Below are positions 34,531 through 45,267 of a DNA stretch of 64,000 bases, piece after piece; within the stretch, counting starts at the first letter, position 1, and every line of letters starts with the position of its first letter. The stretch comes from Papaver somniferum. Its lineage: Eukaryota; Streptophyta; Magnoliopsida; Ranunculales; Papaveraceae. A program made the translations under genes and the position numbers. The notes below the pieces were generated by a model. It searched no databases. It was given only the letters and a program-made list of their open reading frames with translations, and was not told the origin of the DNA. The DNA is taken from contig NC_039360.1 of assembly GCF_003573695.1 (NCBI RefSeq), forward strand, positions 57,517,830-57,581,829. Reading direction: 5' to 3'.

Positions 34531-34970
34531 AAATGTTTTCCAGAAACAAAATCTTACAACGATACCATTGGAGAGACTAAACTAAGCACAATTACTCGGT
34601 TAATATTTCCTTCTACTGGAAGAGTGTTTGAGCTACAAAATAGTTTCTAAAAATACCTTTAGGACACCATATAAATATTGCATGTTTAATCAACATAATG
34701 ATGTCATCACAATCCTTCATTCGAGCGTCATTAGATTAACAATTCCTCTTTTTTCAAATATCTCACATGATAATGAATCCATAACTGTCATTGTCTTGGG
34801 TTAGACTTGGGTTCAAGCATCATATAACTTGGAAAGTGTAAAATCACCGGCAAGAACAACATTATCACCATTCTTTCTTAGTCCATGTATAATCTCTAGG
34901 TAGTCAATGCTGTCAGCCGGGTTTAGTGGTCTCCTGAACGTTATCTGAAAACCTGCGAGTTTAGATCAAT
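34531..34970 (-). other. Continuation of the host locus with a short gene-like reading
   Basis: After the AAATG duplication the original DNA downstream of the WAT1-like gene resumes. On the minus strand, 34933-34808 reads open as GFQITFRRPLNPADSIDYLE, then IIHGLRKNGDNVVLAGDF and TLSKLYDA-stop, directly after an AAACTCGCAG acceptor-like site. This may be the exon of a neighbouring gene or of an old mobile element; I do not recognise it. Other frames of the segment are closed. Confidence 0.3.
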
Positions 34971-35877
34971 ATGGTAACATTATATTTGATTTGTGTGAGA
35001 TAGTCATTTGGTGTAGACACGGAATGTTTCGTATTGATTATTTGGTCACTTGAAAATTGCTTTGAAGCTAATAGTTTGTGTAAGATAGCTATTCACGTCT
35101 TCTAAGAATGTTTCAATGATTTAACTGGGAGTTTGGAATAATTAACCAAATTGGATATACCACAGTCGTACTTGTATGCTAACTGTTGCAAGTTATTCCA
35201 AGTCCGGGAACTATAGTATGCATACCCGTATTCTTACTGGTTGGTTAGTTGAAGTCCGAGAAATTAGTATGCATAACCATATGCGTACCGGCGTAAGTTG
35301 AAGTCCGGGAATTCAACTGAGTTTGGGGGTGTACGAAAATATGCGTACCCGTTTGCATACTGGCAAACCCAGACCAAATCTGGCTACTTAGGTATGCATA
35401 CCTGTTTGCATACTTCAGTGGGTTATGTTCTAAAATCGGTTTGTTCATGAACTAATACATATATAAATTAAGGAATGCAATCTTTTGCAAATTGTGGCCA
35501 TAATGTTCATAAATTTATTCGAGTGAATCAAAATCGATTTTTCTTCAATTGTGTCTTGTATATTTCTATGAGAATATAAAAAATTGAACAACTCTATAAC
35601 TAGTTTCATTTGAGTCATTTGAATTAGTTGTGATTAATATGAAACAGGTTGATATGAAAGGGTTCATATGGATAACTTCGGTTAACTATTGTTGAGCCAA
35701 CAAGGTGTCCATGTTTAGGTACGGTTACTCATATCTAAATGAAGTCACTTTTCATTTGTGTGCAACAAGCTAAGTTCGATCTAACAGTTGAAACATATTA
35801 GCTTGAGTCTAATCAGGTTTTCATCTAACGGTGAATATTGAATGCTTTGTTACCAAGGTAACATTGATTGCAAACCT
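34971..35877 (+). mobile_element. Copia LTR fragment (subfamily 3), left piece
   Basis: From GATTTGTGTGAGATAGTCATT onwards it aligns with the copia LTRs here, but it carries its own words (TATGCATACC, GTTTGCATACT, AAGTCCGAGAA at 35160-35420) in place of GTCCGCGAAC. The first roughly 400 bp of the LTR are missing. It breaks at TTGCAAACCTA, just upstream of where the TATA box should be. Confidence 0.75.
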
Positions 35878-37215
35878 ACATCAAGATGATATATTTTCGC
35901 TAAAGATGGAAAAGAAAGCTTGGGTTTTGTAAAAAAAAATTGTTTCTCCAACATTCCGATTTCAAACACAAGAGATTTTTTAGTATTTAAAATTATTTTA
36001 GATAAAAAAATTAGTATGGTTAGAATATGGCCAGTAAAAAGAGGAGAAAGATGCACCCTTGGTTAAATAGAGGTGCACATAGTCGGACTATGAATTTTAA
36101 TGTCTAGAAAATGCTTTATATACAATTAAGATAAACAAAATATTTATCTAGAGATGTGATTTTTTTGTTGAATAAAGACTATATCAAAAACAGCTAGTTG
36201 AAATTGGCAATTTCAAAGTATATAAAAGATTTCTACTTGTTTCGTATGTGTAACAAAACTAGGTTTAAGTTGACAAAATTCATTCAACCATCAATCAATA
36301 TTTATATTTTTTAAATATAACATCAAATCTATCTATTTATTTATCTCCCTGGGGCCGCCAGGTTATAACAAAAATGCCTCTTTGTGGTTGAATGAATTCT
36401 CATCCCTCTATATGTATATATTTATTATATAAGAATAACTTCTTGACCTCGCCGCTAATATTCAAATACCTTTGAAAATAACATATTTTCAAATTACTAG
36501 GACTAGTAAATAAACCTTCATAAATGTATCTTGTTTCTATGTCAAACATTATTTCTTCTATATTGAAAGGATAATTTGCTAACTATATTTCACTCATAGT
36601 AATGAGTATTATGCATTGTCAATAACAATAGATAGGTTTTTACATAATGCTTACATATATCTATTGAAATAGTAAGAGAATCATCCACATACATTTGATA
36701 ACAATTAGATTTCTTTACTTGTTTCTTTATTTTCATTTTCATATATGAAATAATATTTTGATTGAAGATTGACTTTTTTATCTGTTGCAAGATTGTTGTA
36801 AACCAATGCTTCTTTATCGTTCACTTGATATATACATTGAAGACAAAATAAAGTGCTATAGGCAACCTCCTTCCAGTGGTAACTCTAGTATGTTTCGGCA
36901 GAGCAATTATAATTTCAACACTCCTAGTTGGTATAAAAAAGGACACAAGCTGGGGAGGGAAACATCAGACTCATGTATGTGAGCGTCAACTGCTTGTCAG
37001 CAGCTGCGTGGTTCACACTATTGGTATGCTTGGATCATGTTTATTTTTCATTTAGTTGTACCATGATTTGTTAAAGACAAATCTGAAGAAAAAAAGTGTG
37101 TTCATTCTTCTATTTCCTGCAACATTTTGAAAATTTCTATTTATATGTATGTTTGCGATGATCTCATCGCTAACATACATGTAAATTCTTGATTATTTTA
37201 AAAAATCAATACTAA
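35878..37215. other. Unidentified 1.3-kb segment interrupting the LTR
   Basis: AT-rich DNA without target duplication or inverted ends that I can see. A short open stretch at 36785-36982 (CYRQPPSSGNSSMFRQSNYN) resembles a gene exon but matches nothing I know. About 80 bp of LTR, including the TATA region, is missing at the site, so this is a replacement rather than a clean insertion. Confidence 0.4.
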
Positions 37216-38309
37216 TTTGTGATACTAGTTGCAACTAGAGTCGATTCTCCTTTAACATAGGTTTTTCCTAAAACCATTATTGGTTAATGACTTAAAGACT
37301 TCATTGGGATTGTGAAGCCAAACCCAACTATTTTCTATGTAGTTGAGTGTTCTGATCTTGCTTTGTTATATTGTATTGAGTATTATCTTCTCTAAGATTT
37401 TCTCGAGATTTAATCTCCGATAGGCAAGATAAAAAGTAATCACAAACATCTTCGTCTCATCGTTTGTGATTCCACAATATCTTGTTTCGCTACCATACGA
37501 TTAAGATTATTGTGAGGCGATTGATATTACTAGGCTGTTCTTCGGAAATATAAGTCCGGTGTATCAATTGGTTCATGTTCACCTTGATTTATCAAAAATC
37601 GGAACAAAACTCATAGGTATTTCCGTGGGAGACAGATTTATCTATTCAATAGACTTTTTTGTGTGATCCAGATTTGTTTATCAAGTCTTCTACTTTGGGT
37701 CGTAGCAACTCTTAGTTGTGGGTGAGATCAGCTAAGGGAATCAAGTGCGTAAATCCCTGGTAGTATTCAGAGGCGTAAGGAACGCGACTGTACCTTGATG
37801 AGTGTGAGATTGGTTAGGGCTCAACTAAATTCCAATCCGAAGTTAACTTGCAGTAGGCTAGTGTCTTTAGCGGCTTAATACAGTGTGGTGTTCAAATATG
37901 GACTAGGTCCCGAGGTTTTTCTGCATTTACGATTTCCTCGTTAACAAAACTTCCGGTGCCTGTGTTATTTGTTTTCCACATTATATTTATTTATATAATT
38001 TAAATATCACAGGTTGTGCGTAGTTCAATCAATTATATAATCCAACCTTTGGTTGTTGATATTAATTGATTGATACTTGAACATTGGTCTTTAGTACCGT
38101 TCAAGTTGTTTTTCATAATAATCAGGCTCACGGATTCTATCTGTTTGATTTGCTGATTACAATGAGAAACAAAGATACAATTCTTAGATATATTTCCATT
38201 GATTAAGTCTGACTGTCTAGTTGATTCTATTGGAAATTATATTAGAGTTTGTCCATACAGATTCCCTAAACGAAATATTGGGTGTGGTTGTTAGACCCCC
38301 GCTTTTTCA
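37216..38309 (+). mobile_element. Copia LTR fragment (subfamily 3), right piece
   Basis: Resumes at TGTGATACTAGTTGC and runs to the LTR end CCCCCGCTTTTTCA at 38309. No primer binding site or internal region follows, so it is a broken solo-like LTR. Confidence 0.8.
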
Positions 38310-38499
38310 AAAAGCTTAACCTTCAAAATCATGAATACATAAAATAAGACATTAACTTTGAGTCACAAACATATGATCAAATAAGTCTAGTGTTTTTAGA
38401 GATTAGGTGAGCAGTGAGTGGATTAATTTATGTAAGTTCCCTTAAATGGATGTAGTAGTTTTAAAGTTTGAATTATCCAAATTAGTCCTGTTTTTTTAA
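38310..38499. other. Spacer, nothing recognised
   Basis: 190 bp between two oppositely oriented LTR fragments. I see no feature in it. Confidence 0.4.
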
Positions 38500-39368
38500 A
38501 GTTCAGAGAATATTTTTAGCTTTGTAAGAACAAAACATTTCAAACAAAAAGTTTCTCACCAAAACTGATTTGATCACAAAAGCTAATAGGTAAGCAGTTT
38601 GATTACATATATTCAAGTAAGCAAAACAAAACTGATTTTGCGTACAAGGTTCTCGGACTTTCACTAAACCAACCAGTACGCTTACGGGTATGCATATCAT
38701 GGTTCTCGGACTTGGACTACATATATACAAGTACGCATACTATGCTTATATCCAATTGTTCTAAATTCCCATTTAAACCATTGAAACATTCTTGGAAGAC
38801 GACAATAGGTGTCTCACATAAACTATTAGCTTCAAAGCAATTTTCAAGTGATCGAATGATCAATACTAAACATTCTGAGTCTACATCAAATGACTGTCTC
38901 ACACAAATCATGTAAGATGTCACAAGACGATTTTCACATGATCATCTTTTGACTTTCGTCAAGAATATAAGATGAACTTGGTTAAAGAGAAAGCTTACCA
39001 ACACATATTTTGAGAAATATGTAAGCGAGATAAACTCAACTCGAAATATCAAATGTGTATAATTAAAGTCTATATAGCTGTACGATTTTTGTCTCAAATA
39101 AAAGATAGAGTAGATAGACTTTTGAGTGATAGATGAGTTCAAGTCTCCACATACCTTTTGTTAATGAAGTTCCAAAAGCTCCTCTTAGTAGTTCTTCGTC
39201 TTCAATCGATGAACGTCGTGAAGCCTAATGCTCAACTACACTTTCTATCCTAATCCGAGACTTAGCTATAAGTAGACTAGAAATCAAGACTTATAGTTTT
39301 GGAAACTTAACTTGACAACAAGCTTGAGATAGCAACACTTGCGAGTTCGACCGAGCAGTGCTTTAACA
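38500..39368 (-). mobile_element. Copia LTR fragment (subfamily 3), inverted, first 870 bp
   Basis: The minus strand starts TGTTAAAGCACTGCTCGGTCG at 39368 and follows the LTR consensus through AACAAAAGGTATGTGGAGAC and the TATGCATACCCGTAAGCGTACT words. It covers LTR positions about 1-870, so it overlaps in content with 34971-35450 and is in opposite orientation to it. Confidence 0.8.
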
Positions 39369-39388
39369 CTTCCGTTACTTGATAGTTT

Positions 39389-40255
39389 TCAAGTGGTAAT
39401 GATTCAGATTACAGGGTTTGGTGGAGTTTTTTCTGTTAGTTCTTATTATCATTGGCTCAAAATTTTTTCCCCGCACCCTTTAAAATTCCCCCCTAAGAAA
39501 AGAGTGCGGTCGGGATTTTGGCCTACTAATGTCAGTTTCTTTATGTGGGTGACAAGTTACTCAAATATCTCTACCCAAGATGTGATGTGCAAGAAAGGTT
39601 GGTCGTATGATTGGGTAAATCACTGTTATCTTTTCATCGAAGATGGAGAAACAACTAACCATCTCCTCATTCACTGTAAAGTGGCTTGGTCTATTTGGTA
39701 TTTTTTCCTTTCAAAGTATTATGTTGTGTGGGTGACTCGTACAGACCTTATTAATCTCATAAGATCATGGCCGACGAAAACTAATTCACCAAGGAAAAAT
39801 CTGGTGCTTAGAGTTCTGCATGCAACAGTTATGTGGTGTTTATGTGATGAAAGAAACAAGAAAGCTTTCCATGATATTAGTAAAAGCGAGACGCCATTAA
39901 GGACTTTATAAAGCTAATTGTAGCTTATTGGCTTCATGACAGAGTCGTGGTATCTCATTGAAAAAACTTTCCATCAGCTGGAAAGAAGTAATCTTTCAAC
40001 CTCCTTGAGGATTTTCTTTTATTGGTCTTTTGACTGTGGTTTATGATATTTTTCTTGTGAGTCTTTGGTGGTATATTATTTTCGATCTTAGTTGAGGAAA
40101 GGTTTTGTCTAGGTTTTATGGGGTGATGGCTTGTTGCACACCTTCTCTTTGTTTTTGATCATTTTGTTTAGGGGTTTTCGTCCGTTTAGTGACTTTGATC
40201 CATACTTCATGTACTTTACTTTCTTTTCATAAAATTTTTAATTTATCTATCAAAA
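39389..40255 (+). mobile_element. 5'-truncated LINE 3' end
   Basis: Homologous along its whole length to the reverse complement of about 1-930, beginning at AAGTGGTAATGATTCAG and ending in TATCAAAAACAAAACAAAA, an A-rich LINE tail. It has only the C-terminal coding part plus 3' UTR. No clear target duplication was found. Confidence 0.85.
39400..39911 (+). pseudogene. LINE zf-RVT C-terminal domain
   Basis: Open reading from the LINE junction to TAA at 39909-39911. It shows VRSGFWPTNVSFFMWV, CKKGWSYDWVNHCYLF, and ETTNHLLIHCKVAWSIW, the Cys/His pattern of the zinc-binding domain found at the end of plant LINE ORF2 (zf-RVT), then NLVLRVLHATVMWCLCDERN. No ATG belongs to it, because the copy is 5'-truncated. 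It is fairly well kept compared with the broken copy at 300-830. Confidence 0.75.
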
Positions 40256-40785
40256 ACAAAACAAAATTATGGGATGTCTTTTCGTATTTGTAAGAAATCT
40301 AACACATTTGTATGATAATACCTCCATATTTGCATCCGTCTCCACTAAATTATATTTTCAGATCAAAAAATAGGGTATCCGGATCGGATATGTATTTTCG
40401 GCTTTTCGGACTACATTAAACAATTCATATGCCAATTGGTACAAATATCAAACAACTTTTGACACCCTTATTCGTGCGTAGATATTTGTATTATCATATG
40501 CTCAAAATCTATTTTATAATTGGAAATGAAAACAAACAATAATTAATCAAGCTTGTTCAAAAATCAAGAATCAACTGAGATCGTAGCAGTCATAGGATAG
40601 AGTAGAAAATTTTACAAACAAATATAGAGAGAGTACATTTTTACTTGGTGGGAGAATAAGAAAGAAAGAAGATGAGAAAAGTAGTTCAAAATCAGACAAC
40701 AATGAATGAATCTCCTCACTAAACCGTCAGAATTGATAAGCAAATAAAGTGTTAACAAAACCAACATATATTTTCAGCATCTTTA
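40256..40785. other. Intergenic, nothing recognised
   Basis: AT-rich, with no coding or repeat signal apparent. The right end leads into the T-rich tail of the tRNA-derived element. Confidence 0.4.
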
Positions 40786-40885
40786 TCTTCTTTTTTTTTT
40801 TGACAAGATCAGCGCGGGAATCGAACCCGTAACCTATAGGTTGGGAGCCCAACCCCTGGCCAACTGGGCATCATTAACTCCGTTC
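40786..40885 (-). mobile_element. tRNA-derived SINE or tRNA retropseudogene
   Basis: The minus strand carries GCCCAGTTGGCCAGGGG (A-box-like) and GGTTCGATTCC (a perfect pol III B box) separated by a stem-loop GGTTGGGCTCCCAACC, as in the D arm, T arm and anticodon arm of a tRNA. It is followed by an A-rich tail (T-run at 40790-40800 on the plus strand). The acceptor stem cannot be paired, so it is not a functional tRNA gene. Confidence 0.55.
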
Positions 40886-40939
40886 ACTACAAGTTATAAA
40901 ACAAAAAACAAAAACCAGTAATCTTAAACATAAATTAAA

Positions 40940-41391
40940 GGGGATGTTTGGTAACCATTATTTTAATGGGTTATCATCCCATAATCCATTACGCATATTA
41001 TAATGGATTCTAAATGTGTTTGGTAACCATTATAATAATTGCTTATTTTAATCATAATTGAAAAAATCCATTATTTCCATAAACAAGAAAAACTTGTTTT
41101 GAAAATTTATTATAATCAATTATTTTTTTCTAAGAAACTCAAATTGAATTTTTTCTTCTTATTTTCTCTAAACTATCAAGAGAGAGACAAAAATACAACA
41201 TAGGACTAAGAAAATATCGTAAATCATTGTTCTTTCTTCTCTTTTTGGAGATCATCATTCTAAGATAGTCAATTATTTTAAAAAAGTGTTTGGAAAATTT
41301 TATTTTGAAAATCATTATATCATAATCATTTATCAATTTATAATTATCTATAATCATAAATAGATAATTATAAATTTTACCAAATAAGGCC
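40940..41391. mobile_element. AT-rich MITE-like element
   Basis: Left end GGGGATGTTTGGTAACC and right end (minus strand) GGCCTTATTTGGTAAAA form imperfect inverted repeats of the GGxxxTGTTTGGT type seen in Tourist/Harbinger-like MITEs, flanked by AAA on both sides. A second internal TGTTTGGTAACCATTATAAT copy lies at about 41010. No transposase ORF. Confidence 0.45.
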
Positions 41392-42098
41392 AAAGTGACA
41401 CTCTCACTTTTAATCTTGCTTTCACCCCAGGCTTCAATGTGGGCATTTGATATGGTTTGCATTTTGATATCTATGCAGCAGATCAAACTTATATTGTTTT
41501 TTGGCGGTTTCTTAAGAACTGCTCGCTAAAAAAACAGATATTCAAAACCAAACACCTTATTACGCTAAGATCATAGACCCATGCAGGCGTACACTCTCAT
41601 AATGACTGTTATGACTTTGGGTACGCGTGCGCATTGCTAGGAAGGGATTAAATGGGTGATGCAACACTCTTTTTCTTCATTGTGAATAAAAAGGCTTGTT
41701 GAGTATTTGTATTGTTGTAAAAAATAAATTTCAAAGTTTTTAAATTTTAGGTTTCTTTATCTCCTTAATCCTGTTATAGGGCGACAGATTTTATTAGAGG
41801 GGCGGAAGCTAATAGGACAAAAAGGGTCATTACATGGTAATTTGAAGTGCCCGTTATCCAGAAAAAACTGAAAATGACTAATTAACCCTTACATAGTTTA
41901 GTGTTGATAAACTAGTTTAGTGTTAATGATTAATTTTCACTTATATTAACTCTAAATCAAAATAAAATCAGATTTTTAGAGTAAAAAAAAATAAACAAAA
42001 GTTTAGAGGAGAAGAAAAGAAAAACTTTTGTGATATTTGTGCAACCCTTGGTTTTAATTCACTCAACCAAAATTAGTGATTCCAGTGACAAATTTGAG
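41392..42098. other. Intergenic or putative promoter region, nothing firm
   Basis: No coding sequence. GGGCGACAGATTTTATTAGAG at about 41779 has the look of a DNA-transposon end, but no inverted partner was found in the window. Confidence 0.3.
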
Positions 42099-42321
42099 AT
42101 GGGTGAATCTCTATATGATAGAGAAAAGAAAAACTACATACCTCTTGATGGAGATCCAGATATGGAGTATTTGTTATATGGTAGAGATGTTTTAACCCAA
42201 AATGAAGGTCAATATCAATCAATTGAAGAAATCAACCAAGAAAGTGAGGAACCAGAGCCTGAATTGGTTCATACAAGACGAAGGACTACTCGAGGAACCG
42301 GTGGAACTTCATCGACTAAAG
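42099..42321 (+). pseudogene. Possible first exon of an unknown gene, merged with an LTR
   Basis: The ATG at 42099 opens MGESLYDREKKNYIPLDGDP, then DMEYLLYGRD and an acidic QESEEPEPEL stretch, and runs to AAAG-GTATGTGG (42318-42326), a consensus splice donor. The last 60 bp (from about 42262) align with copia LTR sequence, including the same donor, so the coding start has been joined to a 5'-truncated LTR. The family is unknown; a transposase or nuclear-gene N-terminus are both possible. No later exon was found. Confidence 0.35.
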
Positions 42322-42490
42322 GTATGTGGAGACTTTAACTTATCTGTCACTCAAAAGTCTATTTACTCTATCTCCTATTCTTTGAGACAAAAGTCTTTTT
42401 GATATATAAACTTTCATTATACACATTTGTTGTTTCGAGCCGAGTTTAACTCGCCTATCTATTTCTCAAAATATGTGTTGGTAAGATTTC
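42262..42490 (+). mobile_element. Copia LTR (subfamily 1-like), left part
   Basis: From about TTGGTTCATACAAGACGAAG it follows the subfamily-1 LTR (GGTATGTGGAGAC, CACTCAAAAGTCTAT, TTTCTCAAAATATGTGTTGGTAA) until the insertion point of the Tat-like element at 42490/42491. The first roughly 190 bp of the LTR are missing. Confidence 0.75.
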
Positions 42491-42955
42491 TGTAGGATCA
42501 GAATCTCGCAACAATAATGCCTCAGCGAAATTATCAACAACACAACACAACAGCGTCGCAGAACAATTTCAGAAATTACATAATAAACGACGTCAGCCAA
42601 AATCATGAGAAAAATGTGATGGTTCTGTGAAAATTGGAGAATTTGCGAGATTAACATTTGTAAGGTTGCGAGAATGTCGCAAGACATATCCGAAAATAAA
42701 GGACAGATTAGTTGTCATCCACTATATAATTCCCTATAAATATCCGTTCCATTGTAAAGGAAGGAGGAGATCTTTTCCAAAGGGAGAAGCAATAGGAGAG
42801 AGAAAATCTAGAGCAGTGGTTACTCTTGATTCCTTTATCTTTTCTTGTAAGATCGTTCAAAGATTGATCAATAAAATTAAGATTGTTAATCTAAAATGAG
42901 TTGAATATTAATGATATCTTATGAGGGGTGTAGTGTAGGATTTCCGGCAACTACA
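42491..42955 (+). repeat. 5' LTR of the Tat-like element
   Basis: 465 bp ending in ACTACA, with TATAAATA at 42735-42742. It is followed by TAATGGTGTTAGAAACAGGG, the probable primer binding site. Confidence 0.92.
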
Positions 42956-43089
42956 TAATGGTGTTAGAAACAGGGAGCATTGAAGATTATTCTAGAAAAA
43001 ATTGAAGATTAATATTGAGATTTGTGAAGATTTGGAGTGATTGATTAAGAATTTTACATAATTTCTTGCAATTTGTTAACATTGAAGAA

Positions 43090-45258
43090 ATGGCTAGGAG
43101 AAGAAATACATCAGAAAAACCAACTACTGTTAGAAGAAGCAAGAGAATTGCTGGAAGAGAAAGAAGTGAAATGGGAGAATCTACTAGAATGAGAAATAAT
43201 GGAGAAAATCAAATTCAACCACCAGTTCAACAAACACTAGTACAAGGAAGGAATATAGATTATGATAGGGTGAGTATACACACTTGGAAATCAAATTCCG
43301 CAGAAGAAGTAGAAGAAGAGCAGCAAACTAGAAACCATAGACAGGTAGAGATAAATCAAGAGGCAGACGAAGGAATAATTCATGGAGATGAGGAAATTGG
43401 AGCCTTCGAAACGTTGAGACGAAGAATACATGAAGAAAGAAGAGCTAAGGCAGAAGAACGTGCAAATCTAACAAGGCAAAATCACGAATTGAGGATAGAA
43501 AATATGAGACTACAGAGTAGAAGATCGAGAAGTATTACAAAATCATATTCAAGATCGACTAGAAGAGAGATGAGGCGAAACTCACCCACAATTAATGCCG
43601 GAAACAATATTCAAGAAGAAATATCAAATCCTAATGAAGAATATCGCGAAAATAGAGAAAGAACTGATGATCGTTACGTTCCACAAAACGAAAATTTTGA
43701 TGATAGGCAAAATGGTAGAAATCAAGAGAATGAACAACGTGAGGGACGGAATGATCAAGATGGAGAAGGGAATCGAGAGGAAGGAAGGAGAATTTTACAT
43801 GAGAGATAAACTCAAAGAAATCAACAAACAATTGAAGAAGAAATTGAAAGACATTATGCTGAACAAGCACGTTTAATTTGCGAACGTGAAAGATTGAGAG
43901 CGGAAATGGAATAACAAGAGCTTCAGGAGACAATTCGCCAGAACAATCATGACAATCGAGAAAGAAGGCGTACACAAAACCGGAATAACGATAATATCAA
44001 TGAAGAGTACGATAGAGTACAGAGGATGGATGAAAGACAACGAAAAAAATTAATAAGAAATGAACAAAATCATGAAGGGGAAAATGAGAGACATCATCAT
44101 ATGCGAATTCAAGATAGAGATGAAGAAGAGACTCGCAGAAGAAGACGAGATGAGGATAATGAACAAGAAATGCAAAATTTCGCGAGAGAAGAAAGACATG
44201 AACACAGAAGAAGGGAGGCGAAATTAAAAAGACCAATGGATCAAAATTCAGGTGTAAATAAAAAAATCTTGAAAGAATTAGAAGAAATGAGAGGAATGCT
44301 AAATAATAGAGGATAAGTAGGAAGAAGACAATTGGATGAAGCTATAGAAGAAGCTGCGAAAACTCCATTTACAAGGGAAGTACAACTAGGAGGAATACCT
44401 CCGAAATGCAATTTGCCCGCATTAACCAACATTTTTGATGGAACAACTTGTGCAATTCAACACATTAAAGCCTATGTGAGGTGTATGTTGAAATGGGAAA
44501 ATCATGATGCCGTATTATGCAAGTATTTTGCATCCAGCCTAACATGGGAGGCGTTAAAATGGTTCGAAGGTCTACCAAAGAATACAATAACATCCTTTAA
44601 TCATTTGCATACTACATTCCTGGGAGCATATATAAGTAATAATTCTTCGCGACCTGGTATTGAAGATGTGTTTGGATTAAAACAAAGAATTGGTGAAAGT
44701 TTGAAGCACCTAACTAAAAGATGGAGGACTATGTGTAGCGAAATGGCTGGCCATGTGGATGAGAGATATATTATCTTATCATTTATCAATGCTATGTTTG
44801 CAACCAACCTATTGTATATCCAAATTTTCAGTGTCAAGAATACGATCACAATGGCTGAATTGCGAGAACTTCAAGAAGAATATATTGCTCTAGAGGAAAG
44901 GAAAAATGAAATGGAATCATACCCAGTTGCGAACACCAATTCACAAACAGCGAATGCAAGCTTATTACCTAAACTAATAAACACAATGGCGAACACTTCG
45001 CAAGTACAACAAGAGAAGGTGACGGGTAACAATCAACAGAAACTGGTGGCTTTGGGAAGCCGAGATCAAGAGGAGTATGAAAGAGAAAGAAATTTCTACA
45101 ATCATGGTGGAAATAACAAGATTCAAAGACTCGATCATCTACAAGAAACTTATAGAGGTCAAAGAAAAAACTATAGTAGAGGACAAGGAGGCCACAAGGT
45201 AGTATGGGAAGAAATCAAGATGCCACCTCTAAATGCAAGTGTGGAGAAAATATGGTAA
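43090..45258 (+). pseudogene. Tat-like gag, single frame with point stops
   Basis: From the ATG at 43090 (MARRRNTSEKPTTVRRSKR) one frame runs to 45258, interrupted by TAA codons at 43807, 43912 and 44314. The N-terminal two thirds are extremely rich in Arg, Glu and Asn, with repeated ERR, NRE and RRR words, probably a disordered or coiled RNA-binding region. The C-terminal third is a Retrotrans_gag capsid domain: LPALTNIFDGTT, HIKAYVRCMLKW, LTWEALKWFEGLP, FGLKQRIGESLKHLTKRW. In the family it forms the virus-like particle. The point stops but intact frame suggest moderate age. Confidence 0.85.
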
Positions 45259-45267
45259 GCTATAATT

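Noticed and set aside
40811..40873. Functional tRNA gene
   Set aside because: The acceptor stem does not pair and a tail follows directly; it fits a retroposed tRNA-like sequence better.
41779..41800. Mutator-like terminal inverted repeat
   Set aside because: No inverted partner or 9-bp target duplication was found in the window.
43631..44236. Minus-strand hydrophobic ORFs opposite the Tat gag
   Set aside because: Phe/Leu/His-rich readings are what an Arg/Glu/Asn-rich coding strand gives on the other side; not real genes.
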